Shown here: positions 17,462 to 25,011 of the stretch, piece by piece | Position numbering within the stretch: position 1 is the stretch's first letter | Layout of the letters: every line of letters begins with the position of its first letter | Assembly (NCBI RefSeq): GCF_004342485.1 | Contig: NZ_SMBU01000046.1 | Span: 1-33,137 of the forward strand | Source of the DNA: Roseateles saccharophilus | Lineage (GTDB): Bacteria; Pseudomonadota; Gammaproteobacteria; Burkholderiales; Burkholderiaceae_C | DNA length: 33,137 nt | Reading direction: 5' to 3' | The notes under the pieces: model-generated | What the model was told of the DNA's origin: nothing | Database searches by the model: none | Seen by the model: the letters and a program-made list of their open reading frames with translations, nothing else | Made by a program: the position numbers and the translations under genes

Positions 17462-18484
17462 TCAGTGGGTCTTGGTGACTTTGGCGAGATTGGGCGGCAC
17501 GTCAGGGTTGAAGCCCCGTGCGCGCGCCAGCGCCTCGACCATCGGATAGAAGCTCTGCACCAGCGCGATGGGGTCGAGGTCCTCGTTGCCGGTGGTGGCC
17601 AGCGGCAGTTCGGCGCCGGGCGTGCCTTGCGGCGCAGCCAGCAGCACGCGGCCGCCGCGCGAGCGCATCTCGTCGGCGATGGCCAGCAGGCCGGCCTGGG
17701 CCGGGCCGCGCGGCGCGAACACGAGCAGCGGATAGCCGTCGCGCACCAGGGCCATGGGGCCGTGCTTGACCTCGGCGCCGGAGAAGGCCTCGGCCTGGAT
17801 GCCGCAGGTCTCCTTGAGCTTCAGCGCCGCTTCCATCGCGACGGCCAGGCCGGTGCCGCGGCCCAGCACGAAGAGGCGCTCGGCGCCCTGCAGCACGGGC
17901 AGGGCGGCGCTCCAGTCGAGCCGGCTGGCCTGCTCCAGCGCGGCGGGCAGCACGTTCAGCGCCGCGCGCAGCGCATCGTCCTGCTGCCAGGCGGCCACGA
18001 CGCGAGCGCCGGACACCAGTTGGGCGATATAGCTCTTGGTCGCGGCCACGCTCTTCTCGGGGCCGGCGTGCAGCTCGAACACATGCTCGGCCGCGGCGGC
18101 CAGCGGCGAGCCGCTGGCGTTGACGAAGGCCACCGTGCGCGCGCCGCCTTCGCGGAAGAATTTCGTCGGCGCGATCAGATCGGGGCTCTGGCCCGACTGC
18201 GAGAAGGCCAGCGACAGCAGGCCCTCGCAGTGGATGCGGCTCTGGTAGAGCGTGATCAGCGACATCGGCAGCGACGTGACCAGCCGGCCCAGGCGGGCCA
18301 TCACGAGATAGGCCAGGTAATGGGCCGCGTGGTCGGAGCTGCCGCGCGCGATGGTCAGCACGCCGCTCGGCGGCTGCTCCTGCAGGGCCTGGCCCAGGCG
18401 GGCATAACTGAGCGGGTCGGCGGCCAACTGGCGGGCCACCACGTCCGGCGCGCTCAGCGCCTCTTCAAGCATCAGCGACGACAT
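17462..18484 (-). CDS. SIS-domain glucosamine-6-phosphate deaminase (NagB-II type)
   Basis: A 340-residue protein with two SIS domains and no N-terminal glutaminase domain, which separates it from GlmS. Visible motifs are IARGSSDHAAHY, AFSQSGQSPD, the EKSVAATKS loop and the C-terminal EAFSGAEVKHGP. It should convert GlcN-6-P to Fru-6-P and ammonia, replacing classical NagB. ATG 18484 overlaps the nagA end by 20 nt; GAAGAG precedes it. A longer open frame to 18532 lies inside nagA. Confidence 0.9.
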   Translation of the reverse strand: MSSLMLEEALSAPDVVARQLAADPLSYARLGQALQEQPPSGVLTIARGSSDHAAHYLAYLVMARLGRLVTSLPMSLITLYQSRIHCEGLLSLAFSQSGQSPDLIAPTKFFREGGARTVAFVNASGSPLAAAAEHVFELHAGPEKSVAATKSYIAQLVSGARVVAAWQQDDALRAALNVLPAALEQASRLDWSAALPVLQGAERLFVLGRGTGLAVAMEAALKLKETCGIQAEAFSGAEVKHGPMALVRDGYPLLVFAPRGPAQAGLLAIADEMRSRGGRVLLAAPQGTPGAELPLATTGNEDLDPIALVQSFYPMVEALARARGFNPDVPPNLAKVTKTH

Positions 18485-19589
18485 CGATCTCTTCACCTTC
18501 CACAAACACGCGCCGCAGCTCGAGCCCGGCATCCATCACGACCACATCGGCCCAGGCACCGGGAGCGAGGCGCCCGCGGTCGGCCAGGCCCAGGTACTCG
18601 GCCGCCGCCGTGGACACGCGCCGCACGGCGTCGGTCAACGGCAGCTCCAGGCGCTGCACGAGGTTGCGCAGCGCCTGGTCCATCGTCAAAGCGCTACCGG
18701 CCAGCGTGCCGTCGGCCAGGCGCACGCCGCCCATGCACTTGCGCACCGTGTATTCGCCGAGGCGGTAGTCGCCATCGGGCATGCCGGCCGCGGCGGTCGA
18801 GTCGGTCACGCAGAACAGGCCCGGGATGCAGCGCAGCGCCGCGCGGATGGCGCCGGGGTGCACATGCAGCAGGTCGGGGATGAGCTCGGCATGCTCGCCA
18901 TGGGCCAGGGCCGCGCCGACCATGCCGGGCTCGCGATGGTGCAGGCCGCTCATCGCATTGAAGAGGTGGGTGAAGCCGGCCGCACCGGCGCCCAGGGCGG
19001 CCACGCCGTCTTCGTAGCTGCCGTTGCTGTGGCCGATCTGCACGCGGATGCCGGCGTCGCGCAGCGGGCCGATCAGCGCGAGGTGGCCGGGCACCTCGGG
19101 CGCCAGCGTCAGCACCCTGATGGGCGCGAGAGCGTTCAGGCGCAGCACCTCGGCGAGCGTCGCGGGGATGGCGTGCGCCGGCTGGGCGCCGAGGCGGCCG
19201 GGGTTGATGTAGGGGCCTTCGAGATGCACGCCGAGCACGCGCGCCTGCCGGGCACCGCGCTCGCGGCAGACCGGGCCCAGGGCCTGCAACGCGGCCTCGA
19301 TCTCGCCGAGCGGCGCAGTCATCGTCGTCGCCAGCAGCGCGGTCGTGCCGTGGCGGGCATGGCGGCGCGCAATCGTCGCGATGGCGTCGCCGCCCTCCAT
19401 CGTGTCGCGGCCACCGCCGCCGTGCACATGGGTGTCGATGAAGCCGGGCAGCAGGATGGGCCGGCCGGCCTCGCCGGCGCGCGCGGGGTCGACGGGCTCG
19501 CCGTCAATGACCGCGATGCGGCCGTGCTCGATGTCCAGGTGGCCGGTGATCACGCCCTGGGGCGTAACGATGTCGCCTTCGATGCGCAT
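18465..19589 (-). CDS. nagA: N-acetylglucosamine-6-phosphate deacetylase
   Basis: A 374-residue amidohydrolase. It has HVH (H54, H56), HLEGPYIN with E124, QIGHS (H187), THLFNAM (H208) and the catalytic D263 in VTDSTAAAGM, all canonical for NagA. It converts GlcNAc-6-P to GlcN-6-P plus acetate. The open frame continues upstream to 19715 but that stretch is the hairpin repeat, so ATG 19589 is the start. It is the only operon gene separated from the previous one by a long gap (223 nt, filled by the repeat). Confidence 0.96.
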   Translation of the reverse strand: MRIEGDIVTPQGVITGHLDIEHGRIAVIDGEPVDPARAGEAGRPILLPGFIDTHVHGGGGRDTMEGGDAIATIARRHARHGTTALLATTMTAPLGEIEAALQALGPVCRERGARQARVLGVHLEGPYINPGRLGAQPAHAIPATLAEVLRLNALAPIRVLTLAPEVPGHLALIGPLRDAGIRVQIGHSNGSYEDGVAALGAGAAGFTHLFNAMSGLHHREPGMVGAALAHGEHAELIPDLLHVHPGAIRAALRCIPGLFCVTDSTAAAGMPDGDYRLGEYTVRKCMGGVRLADGTLAGSALTMDQALRNLVQRLELPLTDAVRRVSTAAAEYLGLADRGRLAPGAWADVVVMDAGLELRRVFVEGEEIDVVADA

Positions 19590-19616
19590 CAGTGGCCCCG
19601 CTGTGTGGTGTATGCC

Positions 19617-19778
19617 ACGGGCCGAGCGCCGGGCCTGCCATTGGCCACAGGCCAATGGCCTTGGGTAGGCACAAGCAGTCCGCAGGGACTGCTTGTGTCC
19701 GACTCCAGTTCCCAAGCCGGCCCGTCATGGCGATGCGCTTGCCGGTCAATCCGGCAAGCATCGCCGTCCCCGCGGGGG
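19617..19778 (-). repeat. modular hairpin repeat, copy 2
   Basis: It lies inside the operon between the regulator gene and nagA. On the minus strand it matches copy 1 in framework (CCCCCGCGGGGACGGCGAT, GGGCCGGCTTGGGA, GGCCCGGCGCTCGGCCCGT). Its main stem is GCTTGCCGG/CCGGCAAGC around ATTGA, compared with GCTCGCGGC/GCCGCGAGC around CTTGA in copy 1. Two extra perfect stems are inserted: ACAAGCAGTCC/GGACTGCTTGT (19671-19696) and GCCATTGGCC/GGCCAATGGC (19637-19659). It may reduce read-through or stabilise part of the mRNA. Confidence 0.72.
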
Positions 19779-19812
19779 ACCGGCCAACGTAGGCGTTGGA
19801 CGAGGGGCATCA

Positions 19813-20544
19813 TCAATCGCGCCTCATTTCGGCGACGAAGTCGTAGTAGTCGCTGCGGCAGTAGGAGTGCGTCAGCTCGACGGCCTGGCCCGAGGCCAGA
19901 TAGCCGACGCGGGTGATGAAGAGCACCGCGGCGCCCAACGGCACTTCCAGCAGACCGGCGAGCTTGGCATCGGCGTTCAGCGCGCGGATGTGCTGCAGCG
20001 CACGCACCGGGGCGCGTTCGCCGAGGTGGGTGTAGAGCGAGGACTCGACGCGTTGCGGGTCGGCCAGCACCGACTGCGGCAGCACCGACACTTCGTAGGC
20101 CATGACGACCTGGTCCGCCAGACGCAGCCGCTCCAGGCGCGCGACGCGCTCGCCGCTCTTGAGCTCCAGCGACAGCTGCTCGTCCGGCGCCGCCGGCGTG
20201 AAGCCGCGCAGCAGCCAGCGCGAGCTGGGCACGAAGCCGCGCTGGTGCAGCTCCTCGGAGAAGCTGGTCAGGCGGGTCAGCGGCTGCTCCAGCTTGGGCG
20301 CGATGTAGTTGCCCGAGCCGCGCTTGCGGATGATCAGCCCCTGCTCGACGAGGCGGTCGATGGCCTTGCGCGCGGTGACGCGCGACAGCTCCAGCTGCTC
20401 GGCGAGCACGCGCTCGGAGGGCAGCGCCTCGTCAGCATGGAAAACGCCGTCGCGGATGGCCAGGGCCAGGGCCTGGGCCAGCTGCATGTAGAGCGGCGAG
20501 GCCGCGTTGGGATCGGGCTTGAAGTCGAAGACAGCAGCGCTCAT
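19813..20544 (-). CDS. GntR/UTRA-family regulator of GlcNAc genes
   Basis: A 243-residue HutC/NagR-type regulator. The N-terminal winged helix holds SERVLAEQLELSRVTARKAIDRLVEQGLI (from about residue 43), followed by the linker RGSGNYI and a C-terminal UTRA effector domain with VYELTHSYCR-like ending (AVELTHSYCRSDYYDF). Relatives (NagR, NagQ, DasR) are repressors released by GlcN-6-P or GlcNAc-6-P. ATG 20544 overlaps the kinase stop (ATGA). It very likely binds the TGG-N8-TGG sites described here, which is an inference from operon placement and the site on its own promoter. Confidence 0.92.
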   Translation of the reverse strand: MSAAVFDFKPDPNAASPLYMQLAQALALAIRDGVFHADEALPSERVLAEQLELSRVTARKAIDRLVEQGLIIRKRGSGNYIAPKLEQPLTRLTSFSEELHQRGFVPSSRWLLRGFTPAAPDEQLSLELKSGERVARLERLRLADQVVMAYEVSVLPQSVLADPQRVESSLYTHLGERAPVRALQHIRALNADAKLAGLLEVPLGAAVLFITRVGYLASGQAVELTHSYCRSDYYDFVAEMRRD

Positions 20545-21449
20545 GCGGGGATCGTTTCTTGCTGTTGGATGAGCCAGAGAGCGCCGGTGGCGGCATCTCC
20601 CTGGGGTTCGACGCGGCGGGACTGCAGCGCCGGGCCGAGGCGCGGCGCCAGGCGCAAAGCAATGCTGCCCGCCAGCGCCAGCGGCAGTGTGGGGTGGACG
20701 GCGGCGGCCAGGGCCTCCAGCGCGCGTGCGGCTTCGTCGAGCAGCGCGCTGGCGGCGAGGTCGTCGGCCTCATGCTCGAAGACCAGCGGCGCCAGGCTGG
20801 CATAGCCGCCCTGGCCGGCCGTGGCGCAGAAGCCCAGCAGCTCCTCGCGCGTGGTGCCGGCCTGCCGCCAGACGGACTGCACCAGCGGCCCCGCGGCGGC
20901 GCGGCTGTCGTAGGCGGCCTGGGCCAGCTTCATGGCCTGCTGACCCAGCCAGGCGCCGCTGCCCTCGTCGCCGATCTGCCAGCCCCAGCCGCCGGTCATG
21001 CGCCGGCTGCCGTCGGGCAGCAGGGCCTCGGCGACCGAGCCCGTGCCCGAGATCAGCAGCGCGCCGGGCCGGCCGCCGTGCGCGCCGAGCAGCGCGGCGA
21101 GGCCGTCGGTGACGAGGGCGAAGCGCGCGACCCCGGGGTCGGCCGCGACAAAGGCCTGCAATTGCGCCGGCACGCCCGTGCCCGACAGGCCCAGGCCGAG
21201 GGCGCAATCCTGCAATTCCAGACCCGGCACCTCGGCGTGCGAGATGGCGTCGGCAATATGACGCCAGGCCTGCTCGGCGCCCTGGCCCAGCGCGGACGCG
21301 CCGGATTCACCACGGCCAAGGATGTGCCCCTGGGCGTCGGCCACGACGGCCCGGGTGCTGGTACCGCCACCATCGATGCCGACCCACCAGCGCACAGGCC
21401 GGCCGGAGTCGCGGGAAGTGAGGAGAGAGGGATCGAGAACGAGGGGCAT
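20541..21449 (-). CDS. N-acetylglucosamine kinase (BadF/BadG family)
   Basis: A 302-residue ASKHA-fold kinase. WVGIDGGGTSTRAVV (22-36) is the first phosphate loop, LVTDGLAALLGAH and ISGTGSVAEA the middle motifs, and GGWGWQIGDEGSG the substrate segment found in GlcNAc/GlcN kinases of this family. It phosphorylates imported or NagZ-released GlcNAc. It is the first gene of the operon: the promoter and both operator sites lie just upstream. No clear ribosome site is seen before ATG 21449. Confidence 0.9.
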   Translation of the reverse strand: MPLVLDPSLLTSRDSGRPVRWWVGIDGGGTSTRAVVADAQGHILGRGESGASALGQGAEQAWRHIADAISHAEVPGLELQDCALGLGLSGTGVPAQLQAFVAADPGVARFALVTDGLAALLGAHGGRPGALLISGTGSVAEALLPDGSRRMTGGWGWQIGDEGSGAWLGQQAMKLAQAAYDSRAAAGPLVQSVWRQAGTTREELLGFCATAGQGGYASLAPLVFEHEADDLAASALLDEAARALEALAAAVHPTLPLALAGSIALRLAPRLGPALQSRRVEPQGDAATGALWLIQQQETIPA

Positions 21450-21471
21450 GGTCGACGGGGTTCAGTCGATA

Positions 21472-21485
21472 CCACTCTAATACCA
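21472..21485 (-). promoter_or_regulatory. NagR-type operator on the nag operon -10
   Basis: Minus strand TGGTATTAGAGTGG, covering the -10 element TAGAGT. It is nearly identical to the cupin site (7928-7941). The overlap with the promoter fits a repressor site. Confidence 0.7.
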
Positions 21486-21502
21486 ACCACCAGTGTCGTC
21501 AA
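21474..21502 (-). promoter_or_regulatory. promoter of the nag operon
   Basis: Minus strand: -35 TTGACG (21502-21497), a 17-nt spacer, -10 TAGAGT (21479-21474). Transcription would start near 21467, leaving a leader of about 18 nt before the kinase ATG. Confidence 0.65.
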
Positions 21503-21503
21503 T

Positions 21504-21517
21504 TGGTTTTAAACTGG
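21504..21517 (+). promoter_or_regulatory. second NagR-type operator at the nag operon
   Basis: TGGTTTTAAACTGG, the same TGG-N8-TGG pattern, placed just upstream of the -35 and 32 bp (three turns) from the other site, in opposite orientation. It could also affect the divergent TPR gene. Confidence 0.55.
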
Positions 21518-21593
21518 TCTACGGCCGCTGGAGTAGGCTACGGGATAGCCCGAGTCCAGGTGTAGCGCGTCCTCGGAATCGACAAGAATACCA

Positions 21594-23105
21594 GTGAGAA
21601 ACCAACCCGCCCCATCCGGATCTGCCGCCGTGTTCACCCTCCAACCCGCCGCCAGCGAGGCCCTGGCCGAGCTGCTGGGCCGCATCGCCCGTGTCGCGCA
21701 CCGCCACCCCGCCCTGGCCGACCAGTTGCTGGAGGCGCTGAGCCGCAACGCCTTCGCGGCCGGCGACACCGCTGTCGGCGTCGACGCACTCTACGCCCGC
21801 TTCGGTCTGCTGGAGCCGCGCGGCCGCGCGCTGGAACTGCTGCCCGCGCTGGAGCAGGCCGGCGCGCTGGCCGCGGCCGGCCACTTCCCGGTGCAGGCCG
21901 CGCGCGTCTGCGAGGCCCTGGGCCGCATCGCCTATCAGCAGGGCGAATACCAGCTCGCCAGCGAGCAGTGGTCGCGCGCGCTGGACCTGGCTGAGGTCAG
22001 CGGCCACTGCCAGGCCGGCGTGGCCGCGCGCATCGGCCTGGGCCAGATCCACTATGCGCAGGCCGACTGGGCGCGCGGACTGCGCCAGATGCGCGACGCG
22101 GGCGAGCAGCTGGCACGGTCCAGCGGCGAGGGCGACGACAGCTACCTCGCCGCCAAGCTGGCGCTGAACATCGGCGTGGGCAGCTTCGAAACCGGCGACC
22201 TGCCGGCCGCCGAGCGCCACTTCAGCCACGGCCTGGCGGCGGCGCGGCGCGGCGCCCACCATGTCTTCGAGGCCGAGGCGCACTGGCATCTCGCGCGCGC
22301 CGCGCTGGCCCGCCAGCGTATGGACTGGGCCGTGGCCGACTGCCGCCTGGCGCTGGACATCGCCGCGCGCCAGGGCTACCCCTGGCTGGAGGCCGCCGCC
22401 AGCCGCACCTGGACCGAGATCGCGCTGGCCCGCGGCGACAACGCCGGCGCGGTGCGCTCCACCCGCCACGGCCTGGCCCTGGCCCAGCGCATCCAGGCCC
22501 GCGCCCAGGCCCGCCAGGCCCATCTGCAACTGGCCGAACTGCTGCAGGCCGAAGGCGATGCGGCGGGCGCGCTGGACCACCTCTGGCAGCACCTGGCCCT
22601 GCAGTCCGAGATCGAACGCCTCTCCCTGCCGGCACGCGCGACGCTGGCCGCGCCGCCGGCCGAAGAAGGCGGCGCACCGCTGACGCCCGAGGAGTTGCTG
22701 CTGCACCTCTGCGGCCAGCGCCAGCGCCTGGCCGCCGCGCCGCCGCCCGAGGCCCTGGCCGAGCTGAAGGCGGCCAGCAGCCGCATTCTCGGCCTGGCCA
22801 GCGTGATCCGCTGGCAGCTCGGCAGCGGCGGCCTGAGCGCCGCGAACCAGCCCCGCTACCTCGACCTGCTGAACCGCCACGGCGCACCGCTGGCCCTGCC
22901 CGACTCGGCCCTGCACCCCTGCCATGCCGAGCTGGCCAGCCTGCCCGGCGCCGCCGAGGCGCGCATCGAGGTGCCGCTCTACGACGGCGCCCGGCTCGCC
23001 GGTGCGCTGTGGTTCGTCGATGCGCGCGCCACGCGGGCCTGGACGCGGCAGGAACTGCTCATCGCCAGCGAGCTGGCCCTGCTGTTCGAAGCCATCTCGC
23101 GCTGA
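21594..23105 (+). CDS. TPR-repeat protein with C-terminal GAF-like region
   Basis: A 503-residue protein, not assigned to a characterised family. Residues 20-350 are helical repeats of TPR type (AALGRIAYQQGEYQLASEQWSRAL style units). After a Pro/Glu linker the last 150 residues look like a GAF sensor (ARIEVPLYDGARLAGALWFVD). Such architecture often precedes a GGDEF or LuxR output domain, which is absent here. No membrane segment or signal peptide. GTG 21594 lacks a good ribosome site; a later GTG is possible. It diverges from the nag operon across 144 bp with two operators, so GlcNAc control is possible. Confidence 0.7.
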   Translation: MRNQPAPSGSAAVFTLQPAASEALAELLGRIARVAHRHPALADQLLEALSRNAFAAGDTAVGVDALYARFGLLEPRGRALELLPALEQAGALAAAGHFPVQAARVCEALGRIAYQQGEYQLASEQWSRALDLAEVSGHCQAGVAARIGLGQIHYAQADWARGLRQMRDAGEQLARSSGEGDDSYLAAKLALNIGVGSFETGDLPAAERHFSHGLAAARRGAHHVFEAEAHWHLARAALARQRMDWAVADCRLALDIAARQGYPWLEAAASRTWTEIALARGDNAGAVRSTRHGLALAQRIQARAQARQAHLQLAELLQAEGDAAGALDHLWQHLALQSEIERLSLPARATLAAPPAEEGGAPLTPEELLLHLCGQRQRLAAAPPPEALAELKAASSRILGLASVIRWQLGSGGLSAANQPRYLDLLNRHGAPLALPDSALHPCHAELASLPGAAEARIEVPLYDGARLAGALWFVDARATRAWTRQELLIASELALLFEAISR

Positions 23106-23121
23106 GCAGCGCCCGTCGTCA

Positions 23122-23138
23122 CCGGCATTTCATGCCGG
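23122..23138. other. short hairpin after the TPR gene
   Basis: CCGGCAT and ATGCCGG form a 7-bp stem around TTC, between the TPR gene and the LplT-like gene. No T-run follows, so termination is doubtful. Confidence 0.35.
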
Positions 23139-23159
23139 CATGACAAGCTGGCGACGGAG

Positions 23160-24443
23160 ATGTCGTCCATTCTGCCCAGCGCCTGTTCCCCCCGTCGCCC
23201 CGCGCTACCGCGCGGCTTCGGCCTTCTCATCGGCGCCCAGTTCGCCTCGGCCCTGGCCGACAACGCGCTGCTCATCGTCGCCATCGCGCTGCTGGCCCAG
23301 CAGGGTTTCCCGCCCTGGTGGGCCCCGCTGCTGAAGGTGGGCTTCATGGCGGCCTATGTCGTGCTCGCGCCTTGGGTGGGGCCGCTGGCCGACGCCTTCG
23401 CCAAGGGCCGCGTGATGGCGGCGATGAACCTCGTCAAGATCGTCGGCCTGGGCCTGCTCGCGCTCGGCCTGCACCCGGTCGCTGCGCTCGCCGTCGTGGG
23501 CCTGGGCGCGGCGGCCTATGCGCCGGCCAAATACGGCCTCATCACCGAGATGGCCGAGCCCGAGGCCCTGGTCGCGGCCAATGGCTGGATCGAGATCACC
23601 GTCGTGTCGGCCGCGCTGCTGGGCGCCGTTCTGGGCGGCGCCCTCGTCAGCCCGGCCTGGCTGGCCTCGGGGCTGGCGGATTTCTGCGACAGCCTGGCCC
23701 TGCCGGCCGACAAGCTGACCGGCTCGCTGGCCGCGCTGCTGCTGATCTACGCGGTATCCAGCCTGCTGAACGCCGGCATCCCCGACAGCGGCCGGCGCCA
23801 ACGCAGCGAATCGCATGACGTGACCGCGCTGCTGCGCGAGTTCCGCGCCGCCAACCGCAAGCTCTGGCGCGACCGCGAGGGCGGGCTGTCGCTGGCGGCG
23901 ACGACGCTGTTCTGGGGCGTCGGCGCGACGCTGCAGTTCGCGGTGCTGCGCTGGGCCGGCGTCGCGCTCGCGCTGCCGCTCAGCCAGGCCGCCTACCTGC
24001 AGGCGGCGGTGGCGGTGGGCGTCATCGCCGGTGCGGCGGCTGCAGGGCGCTGGCTGGCGCTGCACCAGGCACGCCACGGGCTGTGGGCAGGTGTGGCGCT
24101 GGGCCTGTTGATGCCGGTGGTAGCGCAGGTCGGCGACGTGGCGGTGGCGGCGGTCGTGCTGGCGCTGGTGGGCGCGGTGGGCGGCGCGATGGTGGTGCCG
24201 CTGAACGCGCTGCTACAGCACCGCGGCGCCGTGCTCTTGAGCGCGGGCCGGTCGATCGCGGTGCAGGGCTTCAACGAGAACCTGAGCGTGCTCGCGATGC
24301 TGGCGGCCTATGCGGGCTGCGAGGCGGCGGGCGTGCCGATCGGGGTGACGCTGAGTGCGTTGGGTGTGTTGGTCGCGGGGGCGATCACGGCGCTGATCCG
24401 GATCGACGGGAGTCGACGAAAAAGTTCACCGCCACGGTCGTGA
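23160..24443 (+). CDS. lplT: LplT-like lysophospholipid transporter (MFS)
   Basis: A 427-residue MFS protein with about 12 hydrophobic segments. FGLLIGAQFASALADNALLI, FAKGRVMAAMNLVKIVG, YAPAKYGLITE and QGFNENLSVLAMLAAY match LplT, which flips lysophosphatidylethanolamine into the cytoplasm for re-acylation by Aas. Aas is not in the window. GGAG sits directly against ATG 23160, an unusually short spacing, but no better start is seen. The next gene is a probable cassette of foreign origin. Confidence 0.88.
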   Translation: MSSILPSACSPRRPALPRGFGLLIGAQFASALADNALLIVAIALLAQQGFPPWWAPLLKVGFMAAYVVLAPWVGPLADAFAKGRVMAAMNLVKIVGLGLLALGLHPVAALAVVGLGAAAYAPAKYGLITEMAEPEALVAANGWIEITVVSAALLGAVLGGALVSPAWLASGLADFCDSLALPADKLTGSLAALLLIYAVSSLLNAGIPDSGRRQRSESHDVTALLREFRAANRKLWRDREGGLSLAATTLFWGVGATLQFAVLRWAGVALALPLSQAAYLQAAVAVGVIAGAAAAGRWLALHQARHGLWAGVALGLLMPVVAQVGDVAVAAVVLALVGAVGGAMVVPLNALLQHRGAVLLSAGRSIAVQGFNENLSVLAMLAAYAGCEAAGVPIGVTLSALGVLVAGAITALIRIDGSRRKSSPPRS

Positions 24444-24549
24444 CGACGCGCCGCTTTTGACGAGGTTTTATTGGCATAGTCGTTGCCGAACAAGCACTTG
24501 CCAATGCGCCGCTGGAGTTAAGCGGCAAGGCGTGACGGATAAACCAATA

Positions 24550-24556
24550 GTTAGGG
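24550..24556 (+). other. possible cassette left boundary (integron-type core site)
   Basis: GTTAGGG, close to the GTTRRRY core, lies 13 nt before the small gene, the usual cassette start position. Upstream, 24501-24550 includes GCCGCT/AGCGGC and, on the other strand, CTTAACTCCAGCG, similar to the right half of many attC sites, so a worn attC may be present. Confidence 0.35.
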
Positions 24557-24562
24557 CTTTGC

Positions 24563-24901
24563 ATGAACCGGACGATCACGTTCCCCGATGATGAAAACGG
24601 CGACGTTCTGCGGCGGATGCAGGCCAATGGCGACGATCTGTTGAAGCCGCGGGATATCGACTTCACCGTCGTGCTGCCTGACGAGCCCGCAGCCTTATCG
24701 TTTTCCGCGCAGTTTTCGGCGCATGGCTATCAGGTCAAAGTCAACGAATCCGGCGTAGTCGATTCACTCCCGTGGGACGTCGTTGTCGTCAAGCATATGG
24801 CTCCAACGCACAGCGGAATTACGCAGTTTGAAGCTGCGCTGCAAGCAGCGGCCAGCGCATTTGCCGGCCGCAATGACGGGTGGGGTTGCTTTGAACAGTA
24901 G
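24563..24901 (+). CDS. RraB-like small protein (RNase E inhibitor family), cassette-borne
   Basis: A 112-residue acidic protein. FPDDENGDVLRRMQANGDDL, the central DIDFTVVLPDEPAA and the ending NDGWGCFEQ match the RraB fold (PF06877), whose E. coli member binds RNase E and alters mRNA decay. Most family members outside enterobacteria are uncharacterised, so the function is tentative. Base composition is visibly less GC-rich than its neighbours, and it is bracketed by integron-like sites, pointing to horizontal gain. No strong ribosome site precedes ATG 24563. Confidence 0.75.
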   Translation: MNRTITFPDDENGDVLRRMQANGDDLLKPRDIDFTVVLPDEPAALSFSAQFSAHGYQVKVNESGVVDSLPWDVVVVKHMAPTHSGITQFEAALQAAASAFAGRNDGWGCFEQ

Positions 24902-24925
24902 CTCCGCCGGCGCCAATACGACCCA

Positions 24926-24985
24926 AGCCATAACCCGCAATTCCAGCGGACCGGCTACGCCGGCCGCTGAATGCGTTCGTTAGCT
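24926..24985 (+). other. attC recombination site (59-base-element type)
   Basis: The outer cores are AGCCATAAC (24926) and GTTAGCT (24979-24985). Between them CGCA-a-TTC-c-AGCGG-a-CCGGC pairs with GCCGG-CCGCT-GAA-TGCG across the loop TAC, leaving three unpaired bases on the left arm. Unpaired bases on one arm of an otherwise long stem are the hallmark of attC hairpins. It follows the RraB-like gene by 24 nt, as expected for the cassette 3' end. No integrase gene is in the window. Confidence 0.75.
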
Positions 24986-25011
24986 CTGCACGCCGAATTG
25001 AGCGAGTCGTC

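Noticed and set aside
16130-18883. A 917-codon open frame on the plus strand, and a similar one at 8059-10914 on the minus strand
   Set aside because: Antisense shadows of nagZ, the deaminase, nagA and receptor 2, with no domain likeness.
21591-21604. CCAGTGAGAAACCA, a seventh match to the TGG-N8-TGG spacing
   Set aside because: It lacks the TGGTA core and covers the start codon of the TPR gene; with only TGG ends fixed, chance is likely.
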